A stretch of DNA of 5,003 bases. Source: JBOGGN01 sp050744165 (lineage in GTDB: Bacteria; Actinomycetota; Acidimicrobiia; Acidimicrobiales; Palsa-688). The stretch spans positions 1 through 5,003 of the forward strand of contig JBOGGN010000199.1 in NCBI GenBank assembly GCA_050744165.1, in the 5' to 3' direction. The position numbers were made by a program, and so were the translations under genes. Of this stretch, positions 1 through 5,003 are shown one piece after another. A model generated the notes under the pieces. It was given only the letters and a program-made list of their open reading frames with translations. It did not search any database and was not told the origin of the DNA. Positions within the stretch are counted from its first letter, which is position 1. Each line of letters begins with the position of its first letter.

Positions 1-90
1 CACGTGCGAACACTGCGCCTCGCCGACGGGCCCGACGAGGTTCATCGGGGGGTGGTGGCCCGCCACGAGCTGCGCCGGTGGGCGCCGTGA
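1..90 (+). CDS. Acyl-CoA dehydrogenase, C-terminal end (partial)
   Basis: Reading frame 1 is open from the window edge to a TGA at 88-90 and gives 29 residues. They include RTLRLADGPDEVH, followed by an Arg-rich tail ending in RRWAP. The R-x-L-R-x-A-D-G-P-D-E-V-H pattern is typical of the last helix of flavin-dependent acyl-CoA dehydrogenases, especially the long ACAD10/11-like group. These enzymes normally introduce a trans-2,3 double bond into acyl-CoA using FAD. Members of the ACAD10/11 group instead work with a kinase partner on hydroxyacyl-CoA. The catalytic base and most of the FAD site are outside the window, so the substrate cannot be judged. The stop codon overlaps the GTG start of the phosphotransferase (GTGA at 87-90), so the two genes are probably co-transcribed and translationally coupled. 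Confidence 0.85.
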   Translation, partial: HVRTLRLADGPDEVHRGVVARHELRRWAP

Positions 91-1220
91 ACAACGCTCC
101 TGCCACCGGCGCTCCTGCCGCCGACAAGCCCGGCGACCTCGTCGATGAGCCGGGCGAGGTCCGCCCCGAGGATGCCTTCGACGTCGCCGCCGCCCACCGC
201 TGGATCAGCCGCCAGGTCGAGGGGATCTCCGAACAGGGACCGCTTCCTGAGGTGCGCCAGTTCCCAGGTGGCGCTTCCAACCTGACCTATCTCCTGCGCT
301 ATTCCGACCGGGACCTGGTGCTCCGCCGGCCCCCGTCGGGCCACAAGGCCGCCTCAGCTCACGACATGGGCCGTGAGTACCGGGTCCAGAAGGCGTTGGC
401 GGGCTGGTACCGCTACGTGCCCGAGGTCCTGGCGCTGTGCGGGGACCCGTCGGTCATCGGGTCGCCGTTCTATGTGATGACCCGCGTCAACGGCCTCATC
501 CTCCGAAAGGAGCTGCCACCGGGTCTCGACGTGCCGCCCGCCGCGGCCGGCGCCTTGGCCCGCCGGGCCGTTGACTGTCTGGTCGAGCTGCATCAGGTGG
601 ATCCCGAGGAGGCGGGCCTTGGCGACCTCGGCCGCGGAGCTGGGTATGTCGCCCGGCAGATAGCGGGCTGGAGCGACCGCTACCGGCGGGCTCGGACGCC
701 CGACGTGCCGGACTTCGAGGCGGTCGCCGCTTGGCTGGACCGCCACCAGCCGCCGGACGTCGCCATTTGCCTCATCCACAACGACTTCCGGCTCGACAAC
801 CTGGTGCTGCGAACCGAACGCTCTGGCCCGAACTTTCGCGTGGTCGGCGTCCTGGACTGGGAAATGGCGACCCTGGGCGACCCGATGATGGACCTCGGCG
901 CCGTCCTCTCCTATTGGGTGCAAGCCGACGACGACGAGGCCCTGCGGCGCTTCAAGCTCCAACCGAGCGATCTCCCGGGCATGCCGAGCCGCCACGAGCT
1001 GGCGACCTACTACTGCGAGCAGACCGGCCGGTCGGCGGGGACGACGGGCGACTGGACGTTCTATGAGGTGTTCGGCCTGTTCCGGCTGGCCGGCATCATG
1101 CAGCAGATCTACTTCCGCTACCACCGCGGCGAGACCACCAACCCGGCGTTCAAGGACTACGCCGAACTCGTCGGGTACCTCGACGCTCGGTGCCGCGCCG
1201 TCGCCGGGCTGGCTGCCTGA
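87..1220 (+). CDS. Phosphotransferase (APH/ACAD10-11 kinase-like family)
   Basis: This 377-residue, probably cytoplasmic protein has the aminoglycoside-phosphotransferase/choline-kinase fold. Visible landmarks are a glycine-rich nucleotide loop (FPGGASNLTYLL, about 59-70), VLRRPPSG (about 78-85) where Arg occupies the usual lysine region, and a conserved Glu in GREYRV (about 97). The catalytic loop is HNDFRLDN (231-238; Asp233 catalytic, Asn238 metal-binding), and the metal-binding DWE starts at Asp257, followed by LGDPMMDLG. These match the kinase half of ACAD10/ACAD11 and bacterial proteins such as LvaA, which phosphorylate 4-hydroxyacyl-CoA, rather than drug-resistance kinases. I chose GTG 87 because it overlaps the dehydrogenase stop as GTGA and has a GGTGGG stretch just upstream. 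GTG 78, three codons earlier, is also possible. The first 35 or so residues are Ala/Pro-rich and probably disordered. The true substrate is inferred from family and neighbour. Confidence 0.9.
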   Translation: MNNAPATGAPAADKPGDLVDEPGEVRPEDAFDVAAAHRWISRQVEGISEQGPLPEVRQFPGGASNLTYLLRYSDRDLVLRRPPSGHKAASAHDMGREYRVQKALAGWYRYVPEVLALCGDPSVIGSPFYVMTRVNGLILRKELPPGLDVPPAAAGALARRAVDCLVELHQVDPEEAGLGDLGRGAGYVARQIAGWSDRYRRARTPDVPDFEAVAAWLDRHQPPDVAICLIHNDFRLDNLVLRTERSGPNFRVVGVLDWEMATLGDPMMDLGAVLSYWVQADDDEALRRFKLQPSDLPGMPSRHELATYYCEQTGRSAGTTGDWTFYEVFGLFRLAGIMQQIYFRYHRGETTNPAFKDYAELVGYLDARCRAVAGLAA

Positions 1221-1248
1221 GCTCAGGGGGACCGCTACGGCCGGCAGA

Positions 1249-1254
1249 TACCCT
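1249..1254 (+). promoter_or_regulatory. Possible -10 element for the nicotinamidase gene
   Basis: TACCCT fits the actinobacterial -10 pattern TAnnnT and ends 12 bases before the ATG at 1267. A transcript starting about seven bases downstream would have almost no 5' leader, which would explain why no Shine-Dalgarno sequence lies directly before that ATG. There is no recognisable -35 hexamer, and the match is short for GC-rich DNA. The call is tentative. Confidence 0.25.
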
Positions 1255-1266
1255 CGCAGCCGCGGG

Positions 1267-1872
1267 ATGACCACGGCCCTCACGTTCGATCCGGCGACCG
1301 CCCTGATCGTGGTCGACGTCCAGAACGACTTCGCCGATCCCGCCGGCAGCCTCTACGTCCACGGCGGCGAGGCCGTCTTGGCCGTCATCAACGACCAGAT
1401 CCAAGCGGCGACCGACGCCGGCAGCCTGGTCGTCTACACCCAGGACTGGCATCCCTCGGAGACGCCGCATTTCCAGACCGGGGGCGGGATGTGGCCCGTG
1501 CACTGCGTTGCCACTACCTGGGGAGCGGAGTTCCATCCCGGGCTGCGGGTCACCGGACCCGCGGTGCGCAAGGGGACCGGCGGTGAGGACGGTTACTCGG
1601 GGTTCACCGTCGAAGATCCGACCACTGGGGAGCGCCATGCCACCGGTCTCCAGCGCCTCCTCGACGAACGGGGCGTGACGGCGGTGGTGGTCACCGGTCT
1701 GGCAACCGACTACTGCGTCAAGGCCACAGCCCTTGATGCTCGAGCCCACGGCCTGCGCACTGTCGTCCCCCTCGAAGCAGTCCGCGCCGTCGATTTAACC
1801 GAAGGCGACGGCGACCGAGCGATCGAGGAGATGCGCTCTGCCGGCGTCGAGATCATCGACGACAGACGCTGA
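1267..1872 (+). CDS. pncA: Nicotinamidase / isochorismatase-family hydrolase (PncA-type)
   Basis: This 201-residue cytoplasmic hydrolase most likely converts nicotinamide to nicotinate and ammonia in NAD salvage. The active-site residues seen in Mycobacterium tuberculosis PncA are all present in order. The catalytic triad is Asp17 (VDVQNDF), Lys102 (VRKGTGG) and Cys150 (GLATDYCVKAT). The metal ligands are Asp60 and His62 (DWHPSETPHF), His68 and His79 (WPVHC). The GLATDYC motif with its cis-peptide context and the FHPGL segment also fit nicotinamidases better than isochorismatases or N-carbamoylsarcosine amidases. Length is close to the family norm of about 190-210. The frame is open upstream to 1063, but that part overlaps the phosphotransferase and looks unlike the family, so ATG 1267 is preferred. 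The gene sits 46 bases after the phosphotransferase, with no good ribosome binding site and a possible nearby -10 box, so it may be leaderless and separately transcribed. Confidence 0.9.
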   Translation: MTTALTFDPATALIVVDVQNDFADPAGSLYVHGGEAVLAVINDQIQAATDAGSLVVYTQDWHPSETPHFQTGGGMWPVHCVATTWGAEFHPGLRVTGPAVRKGTGGEDGYSGFTVEDPTTGERHATGLQRLLDERGVTAVVVTGLATDYCVKATALDARAHGLRTVVPLEAVRAVDLTEGDGDRAIEEMRSAGVEIIDDRR

Positions 1873-2006
1873 CGCCCAACGCGGGCAGGAGTGGGAAAAG
1901 GGCGCGGTCTCCGTGGCATCACCCGCCGGTTATGCGGCACAGTCGTCGCCGAGGACCGGGACCATGCCAAATCGGCGGCCGCATCGGGGTAGTGCCATGA
2001 ATACAT

Positions 2007-2034
2007 GTCAATTTCCGGTCAATTCAGGTGAATC
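2007..2034 (+). repeat. Three phased short direct repeats (candidate regulator site)
   Basis: GTCAATT occurs exactly at 2007-2013 and 2018-2024, and a degenerate copy, GTGAATC, lies at 2028-2034. The spacings are 11 and 10 bases, about one helical turn, so all three copies face the same side of the DNA. They sit in the locally AT-rich patch of the gap, roughly 85-110 bases before the possible -10 box of the next gene. This is compatible with an upstream activator or repressor site. The copies are short, and no specific regulator can be named. Confidence 0.35.
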
Positions 2035-2101
2035 CCCACCAAATGGCTCGCCTCCTCGGCGGCGCAAGAAATTGGAGGTGCGCGGCCCTGGTCCCGCCGC
2101 C

Positions 2102-2121
2102 GGTCCCCCAAGTGGGGTACC
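2102..2121. promoter_or_regulatory. Imperfect palindrome, candidate operator
   Basis: The 20 bases form a near-perfect inverted repeat. GGT pairs with ACC at the ends, CCCCA pairs with TGGGG inside, there is one mismatch (2105/2118), and the centre is AG. The right arm runs into the possible -10 hexamer TACCCT at 2118-2123, where a bound dimeric repressor would block transcription of the effector gene. The two-base centre makes an RNA hairpin poor, and there is no T-run, so a terminator is less likely. Confidence 0.35.
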
Positions 2122-2123
2122 CT
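2118..2123 (+). promoter_or_regulatory. Possible -10 element for the effector gene
   Basis: TACCCT matches TAnnnT and lies 43 bases before the ATG at 2167. A start about seven bases downstream would leave a leader of roughly 36 bases, enough to contain the ribosome binding site. No clear -35 hexamer is visible about 17 bases upstream. The same hexamer precedes the nicotinamidase gene, but chance is a fair explanation in this base composition. Confidence 0.25.
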
Positions 2124-2150
2124 TCCAAGTCCAGGCGAGTGCAGTAGTCC

Positions 2151-2158
2151 GAGGGGGG
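2151..2158 (+). promoter_or_regulatory. Ribosome binding site of the effector gene
   Basis: GAGGGGGG ends eight bases before the ATG at 2167 and is the clearest Shine-Dalgarno-like element in the window. A second purine run, AGGAG at 2160-2164, is too close to the start for optimal use. Together they support ATG 2167 as the true start and suggest efficient translation, in contrast to the neighbouring genes. Confidence 0.6.
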
Positions 2159-2166
2159 TAGGAGCC

Positions 2167-3747
2167 ATGACCAAGAGCGGCGCGCGCGATACGGCGACCG
2201 CGCAATCGGTGGTGGACGGTCAGAAGTCGAAGCCGTCGGCGAAGGCATCGACATCGGTCCATCCGTTGCTCGCACTGCAGCGGAGCATCGGTAACCAGGC
2301 CACGGTGGCGCTGCTCCAGCGCCAGGCGGTCATCCAGCGAGATGACGACTTGGAGGAGGGTGTCGAGAAGACCGGGGGCGCCCTGGACCTCTCGTTCGGG
2401 CAGATCTCCAACTTTTCCAGCATGGGTGGCATCCAGGACAATATGTACCAGCAGGGCAATGTCAACACACCCGGCGCCATCGGGGGCAGCGTCGGCTCGG
2501 CCGGCGGCGGTCTCACCTCCCTCACGGGCATGGCACTGTCCTCGAAGCAGGCCTACGAGGCCCAGCAGACCAAGGCAACAGAGGAGCAGGCCGGTCGTAA
2601 GGGGGAGTGGACGCACCGGGAGGCCACCCGGACCCACAAGACGCAGACGGCCAACGCCATCCAATCAGCCGGCAACCTCACCTCGGCGGGGCTGTCCACC
2701 GCGGGCAACATTTCCCAGGTCCTGGCCAACTCCGGCGCCACCAGCACCTTCGCCGCCTCCAACAACATCCTTGGCGGCGCCGCGGGGGCCGTGGCTCTGC
2801 CGGTTCAGGTGGTCAACACCATCCGCACCATACGCAAGGCATACAAACAGTGGGATCGGGTCTCCAAGCTGGGGAAGAAGATCACCGACCCCAAAGGCAA
2901 CGCGGCGGCAGCGTCGCGGGCGCTCGAAGACCAGTCGACCATCGTGGACGAGCTGGCAACGCTCAAGACCGACCTGGAGGCCAGCGTCACCGAAGCCGAA
3001 GCGGCCCGTGACCAGAACGCCAGGGGCTCGATTCCGTGGAGAAGCATGAATCAGGTTGTCCTGGAACGCCAGGTCGCCGTCGACGCGGTCGCACTCCAGC
3101 ACACGGGTGCGGTGACGACCCGAGACCAGCTTCAGACGGCCAAGGACAAGGCCGTGCAAGAGCTTGCCGATGCCACGCAACGGATCAAGGATGGTAAAGA
3201 GGCGCCGGCCGACATCCGGGCGTACGCCATGGCCAAGAACAAGGCCGGGTTCTGGAAGAAGGTCGTGTCGGTCGTCGGCGGGGTGCTCGGCATAGGTGGT
3301 GGCATCGCAGCCACGGTGGCGTCGATTGCCGCCATCGGGGCGACGACCGTGGTGGCGACGGCGGTGCTGGCCACGCCGGTCGGCTGGGCGTTGTGCGGCG
3401 CCGCCGCGGTGATCGGCTTGGCCATGGGCGGCTACGCCTTCTGGAAGTGGGCGTCCAAGAAGTACCTGCGGGCCCGGGAATCGGGCATGACCCGCGGCCG
3501 GGCATTCCTGGCGGCCATCAACCCCTTCGAAAAGGTTGGCCAGAGCCGGCGGGAACGAAATGCCGACCGGTTGTACGAGTACTCGGCCGGCAACAGTCCC
3601 GAGGGCGGTGTCTGTACAACCGAGGATCGCGACGAGGCCCGGGAGGTCCTCACGTCGTTGGGACTCAACTGGTCGACGCTCAAGCTCGACAACCCCACGC
3701 ACAAGCCTGCGGCCCTCAAGGTGATCGCCGCCAAGATGGCCTCCTAG
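2167..3747 (+). CDS. Candidate eCIS-type effector with helical body and membrane-inserting cassette
   Basis: No named family was recognised over the whole 526 residues. Residues 1-30 are polar and disordered, with no signal peptide. Residues 34-53 carry LQRSIGNQATVALLQ, the LQ-x3-GN-x-A-x4-LQ signature common near the N-terminus of proteins linked to extracellular contractile injection systems, often before DUF4157. A Gly/Ser-rich stretch follows (about 95-125). An 11-residue near-repeat (SAGNLT at 167, TAGNIS at 178) lies before long charged helices (about 245-345) that could form coiled coils. Residues 366-427 are hydrophobic and Gly/Ala-rich, enough for two or three membrane helices, with a glycine-zipper-like start (GGVLGIGGG). 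A charged C-terminal domain (430-526) follows. This resembles alpha-helical pore-forming toxins in outline only. It is richer in Lys, Thr and Asn codons than its neighbours. Secretion by a contractile device is inferred; a phage-tail-associated structural role is an alternative. Confidence 0.7.
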   Translation: MTKSGARDTATAQSVVDGQKSKPSAKASTSVHPLLALQRSIGNQATVALLQRQAVIQRDDDLEEGVEKTGGALDLSFGQISNFSSMGGIQDNMYQQGNVNTPGAIGGSVGSAGGGLTSLTGMALSSKQAYEAQQTKATEEQAGRKGEWTHREATRTHKTQTANAIQSAGNLTSAGLSTAGNISQVLANSGATSTFAASNNILGGAAGAVALPVQVVNTIRTIRKAYKQWDRVSKLGKKITDPKGNAAAASRALEDQSTIVDELATLKTDLEASVTEAEAARDQNARGSIPWRSMNQVVLERQVAVDAVALQHTGAVTTRDQLQTAKDKAVQELADATQRIKDGKEAPADIRAYAMAKNKAGFWKKVVSVVGGVLGIGGGIAATVASIAAIGATTVVATAVLATPVGWALCGAAAVIGLAMGGYAFWKWASKKYLRARESGMTRGRAFLAAINPFEKVGQSRRERNADRLYEYSAGNSPEGGVCTTEDRDEAREVLTSLGLNWSTLKLDNPTHKPAALKVIAAKMAS

Positions 3748-3808
3748 CGGGAACGGTTCGCCCCTGCAACCCCAACCGCCCCGATACGCCATCTACCTGG
3801 ACGAACGG

Positions 3809-4519
3809 ATGGTGGCCGGCCTCCACAGCGGCTTCGACCTGCCTCCGGAGGTGGGCGTGCCCCGCCCTGGGAGTGGGGATCCGGGTCATGACGCGCTCCG
3901 CCGCCTCGAGCGCGCCGCCGCTGACACCGGCGCCCTCCACCGGGTCAGCCATGAGGATGACCTGTCCGGGTTGCACCCCGGCGACCTGGTCGAGATGTGG
4001 GGTACCACTTACGGCAACCCGCTGATCCCGGTCCTGGATTTCGTCGCCGCCATGATGCCCTTGGCCGCCGACAGCCAACCGACCCCCCGCCGCCGCGGAT
4101 CCCCCGGAGGGCAGGGCGCGACCAGCAGGGGCGACTGGGAACAGGAGGAGGCCCAGCGAGTCCTGGCTGCGGTCGTGCGTATCGCCCGAGACGACCTGCG
4201 GGCCCACGCCGTGGTCGATGTCCTCTTTCACACCGACGATGAGCTTCCCGTCGTGTTGACCTGTACCCGCGGGCTGCTCGGGGCCGGAGAAGACCTCCTC
4301 GTCGACCGCCACGTCCGTGTCCTCGGGAAGGTGGCGTCGGTCCTGCCCGCCGAGGGGCTGATCAACCTCTTTCGGCACAGCTCCATGGCCACTGCGGGAC
4401 CGCAGGCCTGCCGGGAGATGCTGGCCGAGTTGGGCGAGGGAGGGTTGGAACTGAGCATGGCGGATCCTGTCGTCGAAGGTCCGGGACTCGAGATTCTTCC
4501 CGTCGCCATCCTCATCTGA
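3809..4519 (+). CDS. Soluble protein of unknown function, possibly DUF6414-like; start uncertain
   Basis: From ATG 3809 the product has 236 residues, with no signal peptide and no membrane helix, so it is probably cytoplasmic. An N-terminal part ends in GDLVEMWGTTYGNPLI (58-73). A Pro/Arg/Gly-rich linker (about 88-110) leads to a C-terminal alpha/beta part with VVDVLFHTDDELPVVL, VRVLGKVASVLP (169-180), GLINLFRHSSM and GPGLEILPVAIL. The order of a YLDE-type start, a GDLVE segment, V-x-V-L-G-K-V and a hydrophobic C-terminus resembles what I remember of DUF6414 proteins, whose function is unknown; this is a weak assignment. The frame is open back to 3725, and RYAIYLDER just before the ATG looks like part of the domain. 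The only start-like codons there are CTG 3764 and 3797. The gene follows the effector gene by 61 bases (16 if CTG 3764 is used), suggesting one operon. Confidence 0.75.
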   Translation: MVAGLHSGFDLPPEVGVPRPGSGDPGHDALRRLERAAADTGALHRVSHEDDLSGLHPGDLVEMWGTTYGNPLIPVLDFVAAMMPLAADSQPTPRRRGSPGGQGATSRGDWEQEEAQRVLAAVVRIARDDLRAHAVVDVLFHTDDELPVVLTCTRGLLGAGEDLLVDRHVRVLGKVASVLPAEGLINLFRHSSMATAGPQACREMLAELGEGGLELSMADPVVEGPGLEILPVAILI

Positions 4520-4530
4520 GTCCGGCTTTC

Positions 4531-4544
4531 GGCCCGGTTGGGCC
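4531..4544. terminator. Short GC hairpin between converging genes
   Basis: GGCCC and GGGCC form a five-base-pair stem around a GGTT loop, 11 bases after the stop of the plus-strand gene and 54 bases past the stop of the minus-strand gene. The position suits a shared bidirectional terminator. There is no T-run on either strand, so it would not be a classic intrinsic terminator, and Rho-dependent ending is as likely. Confidence 0.3.
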
Positions 4545-4598
4545 CCGTCGGCGATCGGTGTGTTCGGGGGTTCGACTGTCTTGTACGGCGGAGGCAGG

Positions 4599-5003
4599 TC
4601 ATCCGCTTGATGACTGGCCGCTCGTCACCCGGAAGGGGACATGGCAGGCGTTCGTGCTGGTCTGGAACTGGTAGTTCGAGCTAGGCGTGACCGCCAATGG
4701 GGTGTTGGGATTGCCGACACTGGAATAGCCGGGCGGGACGCTCCAGGTGCCGGCGAAGTCGTTGCCGGCTCCGGCCGAGATTTCGATATCGGCGACTCCG
4801 CCCCCTGATTCGTTGTTGGGGCTTGGTCCGAGAAACTCCAGGTTTGCCCCGGCGCATCCCTGCCCGAAGATGGTGACCGTCGTGCCTACCGGGCCCGATC
4901 CCGGGCAAACCGTGAGGGTCCCCGAACTTGTGGTTGCCGTGCAGATGACGATCCCAGCAGTTGAGATCAGGAATCCGTCTTCCGACCCTGTGCACATCAT
5001 GCC
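4599..5003 (-). CDS. Probable secreted Ig-like (IPT/TIG-type) repeat protein, C-terminal part
   Basis: The frame is open from the right edge of the window to a TGA at 4599-4601, giving at least 134 residues. Two adjacent ATG codons lie near the edge (from 5000), but the sequence after them (CTGSEDGF) is not a signal peptide, so the true start is probably outside. The stretch LTVCPGSGPVGTTVTIFGQGC matches the opening strands of IPT/TIG or related bacterial Ig-like domains. The later part (GTWSVPP to NYQFQTSTNAC) fits the closing strands of such a fold. Five cysteines, abundant Gly, Ser, Thr and Asn, and few charged residues suggest an exported protein with disulfides. The tail GQSSSG is short and shows no sortase motif or membrane anchor. 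It converges on the preceding plus-strand gene. Its role (adhesion, enzyme appendage, surface structure) cannot be told from this fragment. Confidence 0.7.
   Translation of the reverse strand, partial: GMMCTGSEDGFLISTAGIVICTATTSSGTLTVCPGSGPVGTTVTIFGQGCAGANLEFLGPSPNNESGGGVADIEISAGAGNDFAGTWSVPPGYSSVGNPNTPLAVTPSSNYQFQTSTNACHVPFRVTSGQSSSG

Larger units (their letters stand above)
1873..2166. other. Intergenic regulatory region with no convincing gene
   Basis: This 294-base gap separates the nicotinamidase from the eCIS-type effector gene. Open frames exist on both strands, but their translations are Pro/Arg/Gly-rich, lack family features and lack ribosome binding sites. The centre (about 1996-2035) is noticeably richer in A and T than its surroundings and carries short direct repeats. 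The 3' end carries a palindrome, a possible -10 hexamer and a ribosome binding site. I see no tRNA, no riboswitch I can name and no strong terminator after the nicotinamidase; a GCCC/GGGC pair at 1874-1886 is too short to call. Confidence 0.6.

Noticed and set aside
78..1220. Aminoglycoside resistance kinase.
   Set aside because: The fold motifs are shared, but the VLRRPP segment, the DWEMATLGDP region and the coupled acyl-CoA dehydrogenase point to the ACAD10/11 kinase-like group, not to drug modification.
1063..1266. A possible N-terminal extension of the nicotinamidase.
   Set aside because: It overlaps the phosphotransferase coding region, is Arg/Ser/Pro-rich and has no counterpart in the family, whose proteins begin just before the VDVQNDF strand.
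354..1283. A 309-codon minus-strand open frame antisense to the phosphotransferase gene.
   Set aside because: It is a shadow of a gene with intact kinase motifs; the antisense product shows no family resemblance.
1874..1886. A small GCCC/GGGC hairpin right after the nicotinamidase stop.
   Set aside because: A four-base-pair stem without a T-run is expected by chance in this composition and does not support a terminator.
1710..2006. A minus-strand open frame covering the end of the nicotinamidase gene and part of the gap.
   Set aside because: More than half lies antisense to the well-supported nicotinamidase gene, and the rest is Arg/Pro-rich with no recognisable domain.
1913..2161. An 82-codon plus-strand open frame in the gap before the effector gene.
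   Set aside because: It has a GTG start without a ribosome binding site, a Pro/Gly/Arg-rich translation with no family features, and it overlaps the repeats, palindrome and probable promoter.
2665..3792. A long (375-codon) minus-strand open frame antisense to the effector gene.
   Set aside because: GC-rich codon bias on the plus strand creates long antisense frames. The translation is Arg/Gly/His-rich without domain features, while the plus-strand protein has a clear motif, helices and a ribosome binding site.

Overview
The window is GC-rich throughout, uses a GTG start, and is densely coded with short gaps. It looks like chromosomal DNA of a high-GC bacterium, most plausibly an Actinomycetota member (an uncultured acidimicrobial-type lineage would fit). 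There is no rRNA or other marker here, so the taxonomy is inference. I see no tRNA, rRNA, insertion sequence, transposase, CRISPR array or integrase.

Region 1 (1-1872, plus strand) is metabolic. It opens with the last 29 codons of an acyl-CoA dehydrogenase. A GTGA stop/start overlap joins that gene to a phosphotransferase of the ACAD10/11 kinase-like family. Together they look like a split version of the fused kinase-dehydrogenase ACAD11, which handles 4-hydroxyacyl-CoAs. A separate nicotinamidase (PncA-type) follows with a complete set of active-site residues and little room for a leader.

Region 2 (1873-2166) is a 294-base gap with no convincing gene. It carries three helically phased direct repeats, a 20-base imperfect palindrome that runs into a possible -10 box, and a strong purine-rich ribosome binding site. 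It reads as the regulatory region of the next gene.

Region 3 (2167-4519, plus strand) is the most interesting part. The 526-residue protein has, near its N-terminus, the LQ-x3-GN-x-A-x4-LQ signature found in many proteins linked to extracellular contractile injection systems (eCIS). After that come a long helical, coiled-coil-like body, a roughly 60-residue glycine/alanine-rich hydrophobic cassette, and a small C-terminal domain. That layout suggests an injected, membrane-inserting effector. The next gene encodes a soluble protein that may be DUF6414-like. Its recognisable N-terminus appears to begin upstream of its first ATG, in a stretch whose only start-like codons are CTG. The two genes may form an effector/partner pair. 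No eCIS structural gene is in view.

Region 4 (4520-5003) has a short GC hairpin between converging genes. After it lies the 3' part of a minus-strand gene for a probable secreted, cysteine-containing, Ig-like (IPT/TIG-type) protein whose start is outside the window.
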